In this document: positions 36,787 through 45,198 of the stretch, piece by piece | How the letters are laid out: each line of letters opens with the position of its first letter | Position numbering within the stretch: position 1 is the stretch's first letter | The notes under the pieces: model-generated | Told to the model about the DNA's origin: nothing | What the model saw: the letters and a program-made list of their open reading frames with translations, nothing else | The model's database searches: none | Assembly (NCBI GenBank): GCA_965206025.1 | Contig: CBDBIU010000005.1 | Span: 1,674,001 to 1,738,000, forward strand | Length of the DNA: 64,000 bases | Direction: 5' to 3' | DNA from: G963668345 sp965206025 | GTDB lineage: Bacteria; Acidobacteriota; Terriglobia; Bryobacterales; UBA6623 | Program-made: the position numbers and the translations under genes

Positions 36787-36806
36787 CTACGGGTGTTGAC
36801 CCGTAG
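36787..36806 (+). promoter_or_regulatory. Hairpin in the DAHP synthase leader
   Basis: A perfect 8-bp stem CTACGGGT/ACCCGTAG with a GTTG loop, 36 bp upstream of the terminator hairpin. With that terminator it could act as an alternative structure in an attenuator. A short leader frame starting ATG 36736 (MLALECRLPALTPSGSD) covers it but has no run of aromatic codons. Confidence 0.4.
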
Positions 36807-36842
36807 CGTGGCGTAGGCTTTGAAGGCTAAGTTCTCCAAGCT

Positions 36843-36868
36843 ACCCACTCTACCGAGTGGGTTTTTTC
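36843..36868 (+). terminator. Rho-independent terminator 17 bp before aro gene
   Basis: ACCCACTC-TACC-GAGTGGGT, a perfect 8-bp stem followed by TTTTTTCTTT. It ends about 17 bp before ATG 36885 of the type I DAHP synthase. No plus-strand gene ends just upstream, so it may be an attenuator of the aro gene rather than an ordinary gene end. Confidence 0.75.
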
Positions 36869-36884
36869 TTTCGGTCTCGCGGCA

Positions 36885-37919
36885 ATGATTGTTTCGATGA
36901 AGCTCGGAGCGTCAAAGGACCAGACTGACTCCGTGTGCCAACGGATCGGTGACTTCGGATATCAGGTTCACTCGATTCAGGGCGATGAGCGCGTGGTCAT
37001 CGCTGCCGTGGGGGTAGGAGACGTGACGCACTGTCTGGAGTCGCTAAGAGCCTGCGAGGGGGTGGAAAGCGCGGTTCCGATTTCCGCGCCCTACAAGTTT
37101 GTGAGCAAGGAATTCAAGTCCGCGCGCACGGAAATACCGGTCGGGAAAACGTCGATCGGTGGAGGCGAGTTCGTTGTGATGGCCGGCCCCTGCTCGGTCG
37201 AGACGGAAGAGCAGATCATGTCGACCGCCGAGGCTGTGGCCAAATCGGGAGCTCAGATCCTCCGAGGCGGCGCTTACAAGCCTCGAACTTCCCCTTACAG
37301 CTTTCAGGGTCTCGAAGAGGAGGGATTGAAGCTGCTTCGCAAGGCGGGCGATGCGACCGGGCTAGCCGTTATCACGGAGGTGATGACCGTCGGCAATGTT
37401 GACCTAGTCGCCGAGTACACCGACATCCTTCAGATCGGAGCCCGCAACGTACAAAACTACCCCCTGCTCAAGGAAGTCGGCCGCGTGGATCGCCCGGTGA
37501 TGGTGAAGCGCGGCATGAGCACGACGATCAAGGAACTGCTGTTGTCCGCGGAATACATCGTCTCTCACGGCAACGGCAACATCATTTTGTGCGAGCGGGG
37601 AATCCGCACCTTCGAAACCGCGACCCGCAACACGATGGACATCGGGGCCGTTCCGGTTCTGCACGAGCTTACGCACCTTCCGGTTGTTCTCGACCCTGCT
37701 CATGCGGCGGGCAAGCGCAGCCTTATCCCAGCCCTGGCGCGCGCTTCGGTAGCCGTGGGAGCCGACGGATTGATGGTGGAGGCGCATCCCGTGCCCGAAC
37801 GGGCCTGGAGCGATGGAGCGCAGTCGCTGAATTTCAGCGAGTTTGAAGCCATGATGGATGAGCTGAAGCCTTACATTGCACTATGGAAGGCCGCGCGATT
37901 GGACGGCTCCGTCGGCTAG
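36885..37919 (+). CDS. aroF: Type I (beta) DAHP synthase with N-terminal ferredoxin-like domain
   Basis: 344 residues. Residues 1-70 form the DAHP_synth ferredoxin-like (ACT-like) regulatory domain (MIVSMKLGASKDQTDSVCQR), and 80-340 the barrel: MAGPCSVETEEQI, LRGGAYKPRTSPYSFQG, VKRGMSTTIKELLLSAEYI, LPVVLDPAHAAGKRS, GLMVEAHPVPERAWSDG. Same reaction as the class II enzyme at 4750 but an unrelated fold family member (type I-beta, as in Thermotoga and Bacillus, where the N-terminal domain mediates Tyr/Phe or other feedback). It lies behind a terminator-like hairpin, so transcriptional control is likely. Confidence 0.93.
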   Translation: MIVSMKLGASKDQTDSVCQRIGDFGYQVHSIQGDERVVIAAVGVGDVTHCLESLRACEGVESAVPISAPYKFVSKEFKSARTEIPVGKTSIGGGEFVVMAGPCSVETEEQIMSTAEAVAKSGAQILRGGAYKPRTSPYSFQGLEEEGLKLLRKAGDATGLAVITEVMTVGNVDLVAEYTDILQIGARNVQNYPLLKEVGRVDRPVMVKRGMSTTIKELLLSAEYIVSHGNGNIILCERGIRTFETATRNTMDIGAVPVLHELTHLPVVLDPAHAAGKRSLIPALARASVAVGADGLMVEAHPVPERAWSDGAQSLNFSEFEAMMDELKPYIALWKAARLDGSVG

Positions 37920-37990
37920 CCCTGTATTAAGAAGCTAGGTGTTCCTGGACTAAAGTGTTACCTATGTTCCGGTCCGCTCAAATAATGCTC

Positions 37991-38035
37991 GTTCAACGTC
38001 AGTCGTCCGAACGCTGGTGAGAAATGCGGGCTAGC
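37991..38035 (-). repeat. Intergenic repeat family, member 1
   Basis: Read on the minus strand it starts CGCTAGCCCGCATTTCTCAC. It shares the AGCCCGCxTTTCTCxCCA start of the family seen also near 55385, 58973, 60301 and 62183. It lies at the 3' end of the M28 peptidase gene. Confidence 0.5.
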
Positions 38036-39878
38036 GTCGCTGCTCTAGTTTGACCCGGGCCGAGATCTCTTGCCCGTCGCGCAGGACCTTCACCTCCACC
38101 ACGTCACCGACCTTGCCGCCTCGCAAAGCATAGGTGAAGTCATAAAGGTTTTTGATCACCTTGTCGCCAAACTGAATCAGGATATCGCCTCCCCGCAAGC
38201 CGCCCTTAGCCGCCGGCGACCCCGCCCGAATGTCGGCGAACCTGACGCCGCTTTCGACTTCCCCGAAGTCAGGCACCGAACCGAAGTAGGGGCCGTAGCC
38301 CCCACCTCCCCCGGAGCGTCCGACCCCGTGGCCGGGAGACTCCACTTCGACGAATTCCGGAGGTTTGGCCGCCGCCTGGAGTTCCGCGGCAACCTCGGCG
38401 ATCATCTCCAGCAGGTCCGCGGCGGCGCCGCTTTTGATCTTCTCCCAGGTATCGGACGGTTTGTGGTAGTCCGAGTGCAAGCCGGAAAAGAAAAACAAAA
38501 CGGGGATGCGCTTACCGACGAAAGTTGTGTGGTCACTCGAACTGTAGCCGCTTTGGGCCCGGTCGATCCTAAAGTGGTGATTTTTGCTCGCGGCTTCGAG
38601 TAGCGGCCCGAATGTAGAACCAGTCCCAACGCCGCCTACGTATACCGTGGATTTCCGTACCCGCCCGATCATGTCCATATTGATCATGGCGATCGCCTGA
38701 TCGAGTGGGCGTGTCGGGTGGTTGGCCCAATGCGACGAACCGAGCAAGCCGATCTCCTCTCCCGCGAAGGCCAGAAACAGCATCCCGCGATGCGGGCTTT
38801 CCGGGCGCGCGGCGAAAAAACGCGCCAGCTCGATCAGACCCGCCGTCCCCGACGCATTGTCATCCGCCCCCGGATGCACTTCGCCTACTCGGGAAGGAGA
38901 AAGAGAATGCTGGCCGCCGAGACCCAAATGATCGTAGTGCGCCCCGACGACGACGTATTCGTCGGATTCCCCGGGAACGTAGCCCGCGACATTGTGCACC
39001 TTCGCCTGCTTACGCTCGATATCGACCTCGAGGGAAATCGCCATGCCCGCTGGCAAAGGAAAAGACCTCGGCCGATAGCCTTCGTCGATTTCGGCTTGCA
39101 GTTGGGCAAGAGACTTTCCTTCCCCCGAAAGCCATCCGTCCACAGCCGCCCTCTTCACATGAGCCACCAAAATGCCCGCATCCTCGGGACCCGCTATGCC
39201 GCCGAACTTCAGCAGCAAGTCTTCTTCCTCGCTCTCTAACTCGCGGTTGACGAGCAGGAGCGCCTTGGCGCCCCGATCGCGGGCGTTAATCGCCTTGCTG
39301 ATCAAGTGGGAGTGGTGTGTATACGCGCCCGGATCGGCTCCGCTCCCTTCACCGAACTGCTCGGGCTCGTAGCGCAGCACGACGACGATCTTGTCCTTCA
39401 CATCGAGATGAAAGTAGTCGTCGTAATCGAACTCCGGGGCCGAGACGCCGTATCCCGCGAAGACGGCTCCCCCCGTCACGGATCCCGCGGAGGAAAAGCT
39501 TACGGGGAGGTAATCCTCCTTCGGTTCAAGCGTTCGCTCGGAACCCTCGCGGTGCACAGCGAACCGGTTACGCGGGCCCAGACTCGCTCCCGTGGTGACA
39601 ACAAAAGACTGCAAATACGAACCGTCGTCCCCGGCCGGATCGAGCCCAAGATCCAGAAATTGCCTGGCGATGTACGCCGCCGCTTGCTCGAGCTCGGGGC
39701 TACCCGCCCCGCGGCCCTTCATCGCAGGAGCGGCGAGCAATCTCACGTGGTCGACGTAGCGGTCGGAATCGACGCCGTCGAGCTTGGCCGGCTCCGCGGG
39801 AGCGCCGGCACAGCAAAGCGCCAGCACAAGCCCGGCGCGGGACGCCCAGGAGAACCTGTTAGGGATGGTCGCTCGCAC
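38031..39878 (-). CDS. Secreted M28 family zinc metallopeptidase with PA and PDZ domains
   Basis: 615 residues. Signal peptide 1-28 (LVLALCCAGAPAE). A PA-domain insert is suggested at about 140-260, followed by the M28 core: VVGAHYDHLGLGG, HPGADDNASGTAGL, AFAGEEIGLLGSSHW, INMDMIGRV and YSSSDHTTFV supply the zinc-binding His, Asp and Glu residues in order. A C-terminal PDZ (about 525-610) has GVRFADIRAGSPAAKGGLRG. It probably cleaves N-terminal residues from peptides outside the cytoplasm. It lies nine bases after the DsbA-like gene on the same strand. Confidence 0.93.
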   Translation of the reverse strand: MRATIPNRFSWASRAGLVLALCCAGAPAEPAKLDGVDSDRYVDHVRLLAAPAMKGRGAGSPELEQAAAYIARQFLDLGLDPAGDDGSYLQSFVVTTGASLGPRNRFAVHREGSERTLEPKEDYLPVSFSSAGSVTGGAVFAGYGVSAPEFDYDDYFHLDVKDKIVVVLRYEPEQFGEGSGADPGAYTHHSHLISKAINARDRGAKALLLVNRELESEEEDLLLKFGGIAGPEDAGILVAHVKRAAVDGWLSGEGKSLAQLQAEIDEGYRPRSFPLPAGMAISLEVDIERKQAKVHNVAGYVPGESDEYVVVGAHYDHLGLGGQHSLSPSRVGEVHPGADDNASGTAGLIELARFFAARPESPHRGMLFLAFAGEEIGLLGSSHWANHPTRPLDQAIAMINMDMIGRVRKSTVYVGGVGTGSTFGPLLEAASKNHHFRIDRAQSGYSSSDHTTFVGKRIPVLFFFSGLHSDYHKPSDTWEKIKSGAAADLLEMIAEVAAELQAAAKPPEFVEVESPGHGVGRSGGGGGYGPYFGSVPDFGEVESGVRFADIRAGSPAAKGGLRGGDILIQFGDKVIKNLYDFTYALRGGKVGDVVEVKVLRDGQEISARVKLEQRR

Positions 39879-39886
39879 CGTTTTTC

Positions 39887-40897
39887 TCAGGGGTCCTCAA
39901 AAGATGGAAGCGTGACCTCACAGCCGCAGTCGTCCCCGGCGTTGTCAGCCACTTTTTGATATGCAATTTCGTTGTCGACGATCTGCTTCAGGCGTTCCCA
40001 CTTGACCGCCCCGGTCAGGAGGCGCCCGTTGATGAACAGCGCCGGCGTGGAGCGGACGCCGACGGACGCCCCTTCTTCCTTTGATTCTTGGATGATCTTT
40101 CCCGTTTCGCGGCTGTCTATACAGCGGCCTAGCTTCAGCCCGTCCAATCCCTCTCCGCCGGCGAACTCCATGACCTTGCCTTTTAGATTTCTGGGCGTGA
40201 TGTCATTCTGGCGCTCGAAAATCCAATCGTGATAGCGCCAAAATATCTCCGGCTCGAGTCGGTGAATGCAACGCCCCGCGACCGCCGCGGCCAGCGCCCA
40301 GTTGTGCGTCTTGAGAGGGTAGTCCCGAAAGTAGACCCGTACTTGTTGGGGATAGTTTTCGATCAGCTGAGTGCGAAGAACCTTCGCCTCCTTGGCGCAA
40401 TAGGGGCACTGGAAGTCGCTGTAGGCCACGATGACCACCGGCGCTCCGGGAGTACCGAAGCTGGGGTGGCCGGAGGTCGTAATTTTCTCCAGGTTCGACT
40501 GGAAAGGATTCTTGGCGATTTCATACGCCGATCCGTCAAGCACCTGCCGGCCGTCCTTGGTGATGAAGAACACTTTCTCCTGCGACCGGAGCTTGTAGGA
40601 GAGCAGCACGTTGGTTTGCAAAAGGCTATCTACGGACGAAGGTTGAAAGTCCCCAATTTCTATTTGGATCTCCGGCGCCCAAGCATAGAGGTGCCGCAAG
40701 TACGTCTCCAAATCTTCTTTATCGAGCGCATTGCTGGGGCCCGTTGGGGCTTCACTCGCTGGTTGACCAAACGCGGCAAGGTTCTCCGCGGGGTCCCCCA
40801 GCGCTTGAGCGGAGCACAGAGACAGAGCGCCCAGCCAACACAAAAGTACCGCTGGGACCAGCAGGAAAACGCTCGTCGTTGTTTGGGTCACTTTCAC
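39887..40897 (-). CDS. Exported DsbA-like thiol oxidoreductase
   Basis: 336 residues. Signal peptide about 1-31. An N-terminal extension of about 110 residues of unclear fold precedes a DsbA/Thioredoxin_4 domain with the active site SDFQCPYCAKEAK and the cis-proline segment VRSTPALFING. It most likely forms or exchanges disulfides in envelope proteins, or reduces a partner. The C-terminus has an extra cysteine pair (DDCGCEVTL). It ends nine bases before the M28 gene, so the two form an operon. Confidence 0.9.
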   Translation of the reverse strand: MKVTQTTTSVFLLVPAVLLCWLGALSLCSAQALGDPAENLAAFGQPASEAPTGPSNALDKEDLETYLRHLYAWAPEIQIEIGDFQPSSVDSLLQTNVLLSYKLRSQEKVFFITKDGRQVLDGSAYEIAKNPFQSNLEKITTSGHPSFGTPGAPVVIVAYSDFQCPYCAKEAKVLRTQLIENYPQQVRVYFRDYPLKTHNWALAAAVAGRCIHRLEPEIFWRYHDWIFERQNDITPRNLKGKVMEFAGGEGLDGLKLGRCIDSRETGKIIQESKEEGASVGVRSTPALFINGRLLTGAVKWERLKQIVDNEIAYQKVADNAGDDCGCEVTLPSFEDP

Positions 40898-41298
40898 CTC
40901 ACCCTAAGTCTAGCTACTTTTCCGGTGCAAAAAAGAAAAACTGGGTGGTGGCTGGAAACAGTCAGCCCATTTCGCATCGGGGCACTTTCGTAACTTGTGG
41001 ACTCTTTGAACGCGCGAAGTTGGCCCCCTCCCGGCCGCCAGCCGCAAGTGTATTTTACACCGGGAAGTAGCGAGCGGCGGCACGCCTAACGCCAGCCCGC
41101 ATTCTTTCCGAGTTGAGAGCGCCACGCTCGAGGTTTCACGTTTTGGGGACAGTTCGTGGCTATGCTGTTTTGTCAGCCGGCGCAAACGCAGTCGCTTTGC
41201 GAGATCCGCGGCGGGCAAGCTGAAAGGCTGCTTTCAAAAATGCTAACCTGAGGCGGTCGTAGCGATTCCTCTTGGTCGGCACCCACTCCCGAAAGAAT
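40898..41298. other. Divergent intergenic region
   Basis: 400 bp between the DsbA-like gene (leftward) and hisS (rightward). It should hold both promoters. No clear motif or small gene was recognised. Confidence 0.4.
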
Positions 41299-42756
41299 AT
41301 GGCGAAACCCCGTCTATCGCGTGGCCTGCGCGATCTGTTGCCGGAGTACATGATGGCCCGCCGGCGCATGGTCGAGACCATTCGGCAGGTCTATGAACTC
41401 TATGGGTTCTCCCCGCTGGAGACTCCGGCCGTCGAATACCTGGACGTGCTCTCGGGGTCAGCCGGAGAAGAAGCACAGGGGTCGATCTTTCGCGTCAGTA
41501 ACCCGGAAGGCGAGGACCTGGGATTGCGATTCGACCTGACCGTTCCGCTTTCACGCTTCGTCTCGCAATACCGCCAAGAGATGGTTCTTCCCTTTAGGCG
41601 CTACCAGGTTGCACAGGTCTGGCGGGCCGACAAGCCCGGGGCGGGAAGGTACAGGGAGTTCACGCAGTTCGATCTCGATTCGGTGGGCGCTGAATCCGAA
41701 ATCGCCGACACCGAGATCATCGCCGCCATGTGTGACACGCTCGAGGCTCTCGATGTCGGCCCCTACCGTGTCCGTTTCTCGAGCCGCAAGATCTTGACCC
41801 TGCTGCTTTCCTACGCCTCCGTCCCGGCCAGCGCCGCCACGGACGTCTTTCGTGTGCTGGACAAGCTCGAAAAGGTCGGCCTCGACAAGGTAAGAAAAGA
41901 GCTCACGACCGGCTACACCGATGCGTCGGGCGATCCCGTTCGTGGCCTCGGCTTGGCTGATGATCAAGTCGCCAAGATCGAGCGGTTCCTCGCCATCAGC
42001 GGCTCAACTCGAGACGAAGTCTTGTCGAAGCTGGCTGAACTCTTCAGCGCAGTGGAAGGCGCGGATGACGAGTTGGGTGAGTTGCGCCGCATCTCGTCTC
42101 AGCTCGCGGCGCTCGGCTACCAGAGCGACCGGGTGGCCCTCGACGTCAGCATCGCGCGCGGCTTGGCTTACTATACGGGGCCGGTTTTCGAGGCCGTGTT
42201 GCTCGATGCGCCCCAATTCGGATCCATCTTTGGCGGGGGCCGCTACGACGATCTCGTCACCCGCTTCACCGGGCAGCGTATTCCCGCCACCGGGGCCTCC
42301 ATCGGCGTCGATCGGCTGCTGGCGGCCCTCATCGAGCTTGAGCGCATCCCCCAACAGCGGACGACATCGAAAGTTCTCGTCACTGCCATGGACCCCGGCC
42401 TGGCCGAGGAATATCTTGCCATCACCTTCGAGCTGCGCCGGGCGGGCATTCCTACTGAAATCCACGTCGGACGTCCCAAGCGTCTCGGCAAGCAGCTTCA
42501 ACGCGCCGATCGGCTCCAGATTCCCTACGTCGTCATCATGGGATCCGACGAAGCCTCGCGTGGCGTCGTAACGGTCAAAGAAATGGACATTGGCCGGACG
42601 AAGTCCGCTGACGTATCGGAGCACGAGGAGTGGAAATCCGCCCGGTTCGGCCAACAGGAAGTCAAGCGCTCGGATCTCGTTCCGACGCTGCGACGATTAC
42701 TGCGAGACCAGGGCTGGGAGCCTGTCTCACCAACTGACGGTCGAAGCACGCGATAG
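41299..42756 (+). CDS. hisS: Histidyl-tRNA synthetase
   Basis: 485 residues from ATG 41299 (a TTG at 41272 would add nine residues). Class II motifs: RGLRDLLPEYM, FRFDLTVPLSRF-like LRFDLTVPLSRFVSQY, motif 2 FRRYQVAQVWRADKPGAGRY, the histidine-binding RGLAYYTGPVFEA and GGGRYDDLV. It charges tRNA-His with histidine in the cytoplasm. The C-terminal anticodon-binding domain (KVLVTAMDPGL...) is complete. Confidence 0.95.
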   Translation: MAKPRLSRGLRDLLPEYMMARRRMVETIRQVYELYGFSPLETPAVEYLDVLSGSAGEEAQGSIFRVSNPEGEDLGLRFDLTVPLSRFVSQYRQEMVLPFRRYQVAQVWRADKPGAGRYREFTQFDLDSVGAESEIADTEIIAAMCDTLEALDVGPYRVRFSSRKILTLLLSYASVPASAATDVFRVLDKLEKVGLDKVRKELTTGYTDASGDPVRGLGLADDQVAKIERFLAISGSTRDEVLSKLAELFSAVEGADDELGELRRISSQLAALGYQSDRVALDVSIARGLAYYTGPVFEAVLLDAPQFGSIFGGGRYDDLVTRFTGQRIPATGASIGVDRLLAALIELERIPQQRTTSKVLVTAMDPGLAEEYLAITFELRRAGIPTEIHVGRPKRLGKQLQRADRLQIPYVVIMGSDEASRGVVTVKEMDIGRTKSADVSEHEEWKSARFGQQEVKRSDLVPTLRRLLRDQGWEPVSPTDGRSTR

Positions 42757-42775
42757 AGGGCTAACGCGGGCTAGC
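42736..42775. repeat. Intergenic repeat family, partial member
   Basis: GACGGTCGAAGCACGC matches the middle of the member at 60301-60385, and ACGCGGGCTAGCG matches the outer end of member 1 in the opposite sense. It overlaps the hisS 3' end. Confidence 0.35.
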
Positions 42776-43940
42776 GCAACACCCTTTTCATCATCGCTTC
42801 TATGCGCTCCAACGCCTCGTGGATCTCCTCCAGCGCCGCGGCGTAGCTGAAGCGCACGTAGCCTTCGCCATAAGAACCGAAGCTGGCGCCAGTAAGGCAA
42901 GCGACCCCGGCCTCGTTGAGCACGCGGTCGGCCAACTCGTCCGAGCCAATGCCCGTGTCGCCTATGTTGGGGAAGACATAGAAGGCGCCGCCCGGTCGAG
43001 TACACCGAAAGCCCGGGATACGGTTCAGCCCGGCGACAATCACGTCGCGCCGACGGCGGAACTCGGCGACCATACTGGTGACAGCATCTTGCGGACCGGT
43101 CAAGGCCTCGATCCCGGCCCGCTGGCTGAAGCTGGCCGTGTGGGAATTGCAGTTGACCATGAGCAGGCAAACCGGTCCGACCAGCCACTTCGGCATCACG
43201 CCATAGCCCATTCGCCAGCCGGTCATCGAATAGGTCTTCGAAAACCCGTCGAGGATGATCGTCTTCTCGGCCATGCCCTCGAGGGAGGCGATCGAGGCCG
43301 GTTTCTCGTCGAAATAGATGCGGCTGTAGACCTCGTCGGATAGTATCACGAGATCGTGATCCCGCACGATCTCCGCGATGGCGTCGATGTCTTCTCGGGG
43401 AATGGTGCCTCCGGTCGGGTTCTGCGGTGAATTCAAGATCAGCAACTTCGTGCGAGGCGACAGCTTGTCGCGTAACATGTCGAGGTCGAGGGAGAAACCC
43501 CGGCTCTCGACAAGCGGCAACGGCACCGGGGTCGCGCCGGTGTAGCGGATCATGGACTCGTAAATCGGAAACCCGGGATTGGGGTAAAGCGCCTCGTCCC
43601 CAGGCTCGAGCAAGGCCAGCATCGGGAAGAACAGGATGGGCTTGGCGCCGGGTGTGACCACGACGTGGTCCGGATCGACGGGAATGCCGCGGGTGGTCGA
43701 GACGTGCTCGGCGATTACTTGTCGCAGCTCCGGGTCACCCTGCGTGGGGCCGTACTTGGTCCAACCCTCGTCGAGCGCGCGCTTCGCCGCTTCGATAATG
43801 TTCGGGGCGGTAGGGAAGTCGGGCTCGCCGATTTCCATGTGGATGATCGAGCGCCCTTGAGCCTCGAGGGCGCGAGCCTTAACTAAAACGTCAAAGGCGC
43901 CTTCACCGCGGACACCTTCCATTCGACTGGAGATTTTCAT
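42771..43940 (-). CDS. Class I/II pyridoxal-phosphate aminotransferase
   Basis: 389 residues. Aspartate-type (AspC/Aro-like) fold: MEIGEPDFPTAPNI, YGPTQGDPELRQVIA, NSPQNPTGGTIPREDI, SDEVYSRIYFD, the PLP-binding lysine in DGFSKTYSMTGWRMGY, and a C-terminal FRCTRPGGAFYVFP arginine block. It transfers amino groups between amino and keto acids in the cytoplasm; the substrate is not shown by sequence. It ends 14 bp after hisS, convergently. Confidence 0.92.
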   Translation of the reverse strand: MKISSRMEGVRGEGAFDVLVKARALEAQGRSIIHMEIGEPDFPTAPNIIEAAKRALDEGWTKYGPTQGDPELRQVIAEHVSTTRGIPVDPDHVVVTPGAKPILFFPMLALLEPGDEALYPNPGFPIYESMIRYTGATPVPLPLVESRGFSLDLDMLRDKLSPRTKLLILNSPQNPTGGTIPREDIDAIAEIVRDHDLVILSDEVYSRIYFDEKPASIASLEGMAEKTIILDGFSKTYSMTGWRMGYGVMPKWLVGPVCLLMVNCNSHTASFSQRAGIEALTGPQDAVTSMVAEFRRRRDVIVAGLNRIPGFRCTRPGGAFYVFPNIGDTGIGSDELADRVLNEAGVACLTGASFGSYGEGYVRFSYAAALEEIHEALERIEAMMKRVLR

Positions 43941-44119
43941 GATCCTAAACCGCGAACCGCTCGCTCCCGGACGTCAATAACACGCTTCTCGGAAGGGCTT
44001 GAAGGTATGCTTTCAGAGGAATATTGATAAGCCCAAGATAATACCACTCCCCTGCACAAATTGCCGAAAGCAGGGCGGTAGGCGCGGCACACCCTGAGCG
44101 ACTCCCGGCCGCCCCCGCC

Positions 44120-44139
44120 GGTGTAGCCCGGGCTACACC
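44120..44139. terminator. Perfect 20-bp palindrome at the EMC3-like stop
   Basis: GGTGTAGCCCGGGCTACACC, overlapping the stop codon (44133-44135) of the EMC3-like gene. No T tract. It could be a weak terminator or a protein site at the end of the phosphohydrolase operon. Confidence 0.35.
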
Positions 44140-44962
44140 GCGACGTTGAAATAGCCCTTCAATAGGTAAGCGCTCAGGACGGAGATCACAAGAAACCAGA
44201 TCACCCAATGGATCTCGACACCGGCGATCTCAATCGCCGCCGCTGGGTAGCGGACCTCGATCCATTCGACGTGGGGCCCTCGAAGCCGGTCTTCGCCGGG
44301 ATTCCAGAGCGTATCGAACCAAGACCGAACCCGGCGGCTCGATAGATACGGGGAACCCTTTCCCGAGGCGACCGTCTTCGCCCATTCAGCCCCGTTCCAG
44401 TTGAAACGCAGCTCGCCGGCGGCTTGAGGGCTTCCTTGAGGGGACGGATCCGCCAGCTAAATTGGCTCTGTTCCAGCACGCGAACAGCAGGCGTTTCGAC
44501 AGCAAAACCCGGGTCGGCAGCCAACCGGGGCGCCGGGGTCCGCGACGATATCTGTCCGCTCGCCTGGACAGTGACAACCGCCGGTTCGCCCACCGGCAAC
44601 GGAGCCAGACCATAAATCGCGTCGAGATGAAACAGCAGGATCACCACAGGCGCGGTGAGAATCAGCGCCGGACGAAGCATCAGGCTCAGGTAGTGAACGT
44701 TGGTGCGAAGCAGGTCCTTCTGCGACTTCCAGAGCAACGCGGGTTCATCGCCGAACAGACGCAACTCGAGCAGATAAGCCTGGAGACGCTTCTTCGTCCG
44801 GCGGATGGCGTCCTGATTCGACACGCGGGCGAAGACCCAAAGCATGCCCACTCCCACCAGGACGGAGAGCACCGTCAGGCCGACGAACGGGTGCAACTCG
44901 CCGAACAGCGAGCCAAACCCGCCGATCAGGGTCCGCAGCGCCGCGTTCCACCAATCCACCAT
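44133..44962 (-). pseudogene. EMC3/DUF106-like membrane protein, frameshifted
   Basis: The 5' part (from ATG 44962) has two or three membrane helices and ARVSNQDAIRRTKKRLQAYL, LELRLFGDEPALLWKSQKDL and LRPALILTAPVVILLF, which recall DUF106/EMC3 (Oxa1/YidC superfamily) proteins. Near 44430 (CCCTCAAGCCGCCGG) the frame breaks; the continuation AAGELRFNWNGAEW...GPHVEWIEVRYPAAAIEIAG and a final helix ending GYFNVAV (stop 44133) is in another frame. One base lost or gained restores one protein of about 275 residues. It could be a sequencing error. Confidence 0.6.
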
Positions 44963-44983
44963 TGAAGTGCGCCGGACCGGGCG

Positions 44984-45175
44984 TCAGTCAATATAGCCGA
45001 GACCCTGAAGTTTCTTCATGATCTCTTCGTCGGAGTCGGCCTCCTCGAGCTTGGCCAGCTCCCTTTCCAACACGTGTTGGATGAACTCTTTGGGGGAGGA
45101 ATAACCCCCGGCCTTGGCGCAGCGCTTGATGCGATCCCATAAGGGCTTGTCCAGCTTGACGGAAGGTCCCAACAT
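44984..45175 (-). CDS. Small ribbon-helix-helix-like protein with LGYI tail
   Basis: 63 residues. SVKLDKPLWDRIKRCAKAGG and YSSPKEFIQHVLERELAKLE fit a ribbon-helix-helix (CopG/Arc) DNA-binding fold. The tail IMKKLQGLGYID resembles the LxxLGYI ends common on sulfatase and TPR proteins in these phyla. It sits between the phosphohydrolase gene and the EMC3-like gene (spacing about 21-23 bp each side) and may regulate the operon or dock onto the membrane partner. Confidence 0.6.
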   Translation of the reverse strand: MLGPSVKLDKPLWDRIKRCAKAGGYSSPKEFIQHVLERELAKLEEADSDEEIMKKLQGLGYID

Positions 45176-45198
45176 GATTTCACCCCATGGGCCGCCGG

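Noticed and set aside
36369..36848. Minus-strand frame of about 159 codons before aroF
   Set aside because: It covers the terminator and leader hairpin and has Arg/Pro-rich, shadow-like composition.
44120..44139. Strong rho-independent terminator
   Set aside because: The palindrome is perfect but has no T tract, so it is listed only at low confidence.
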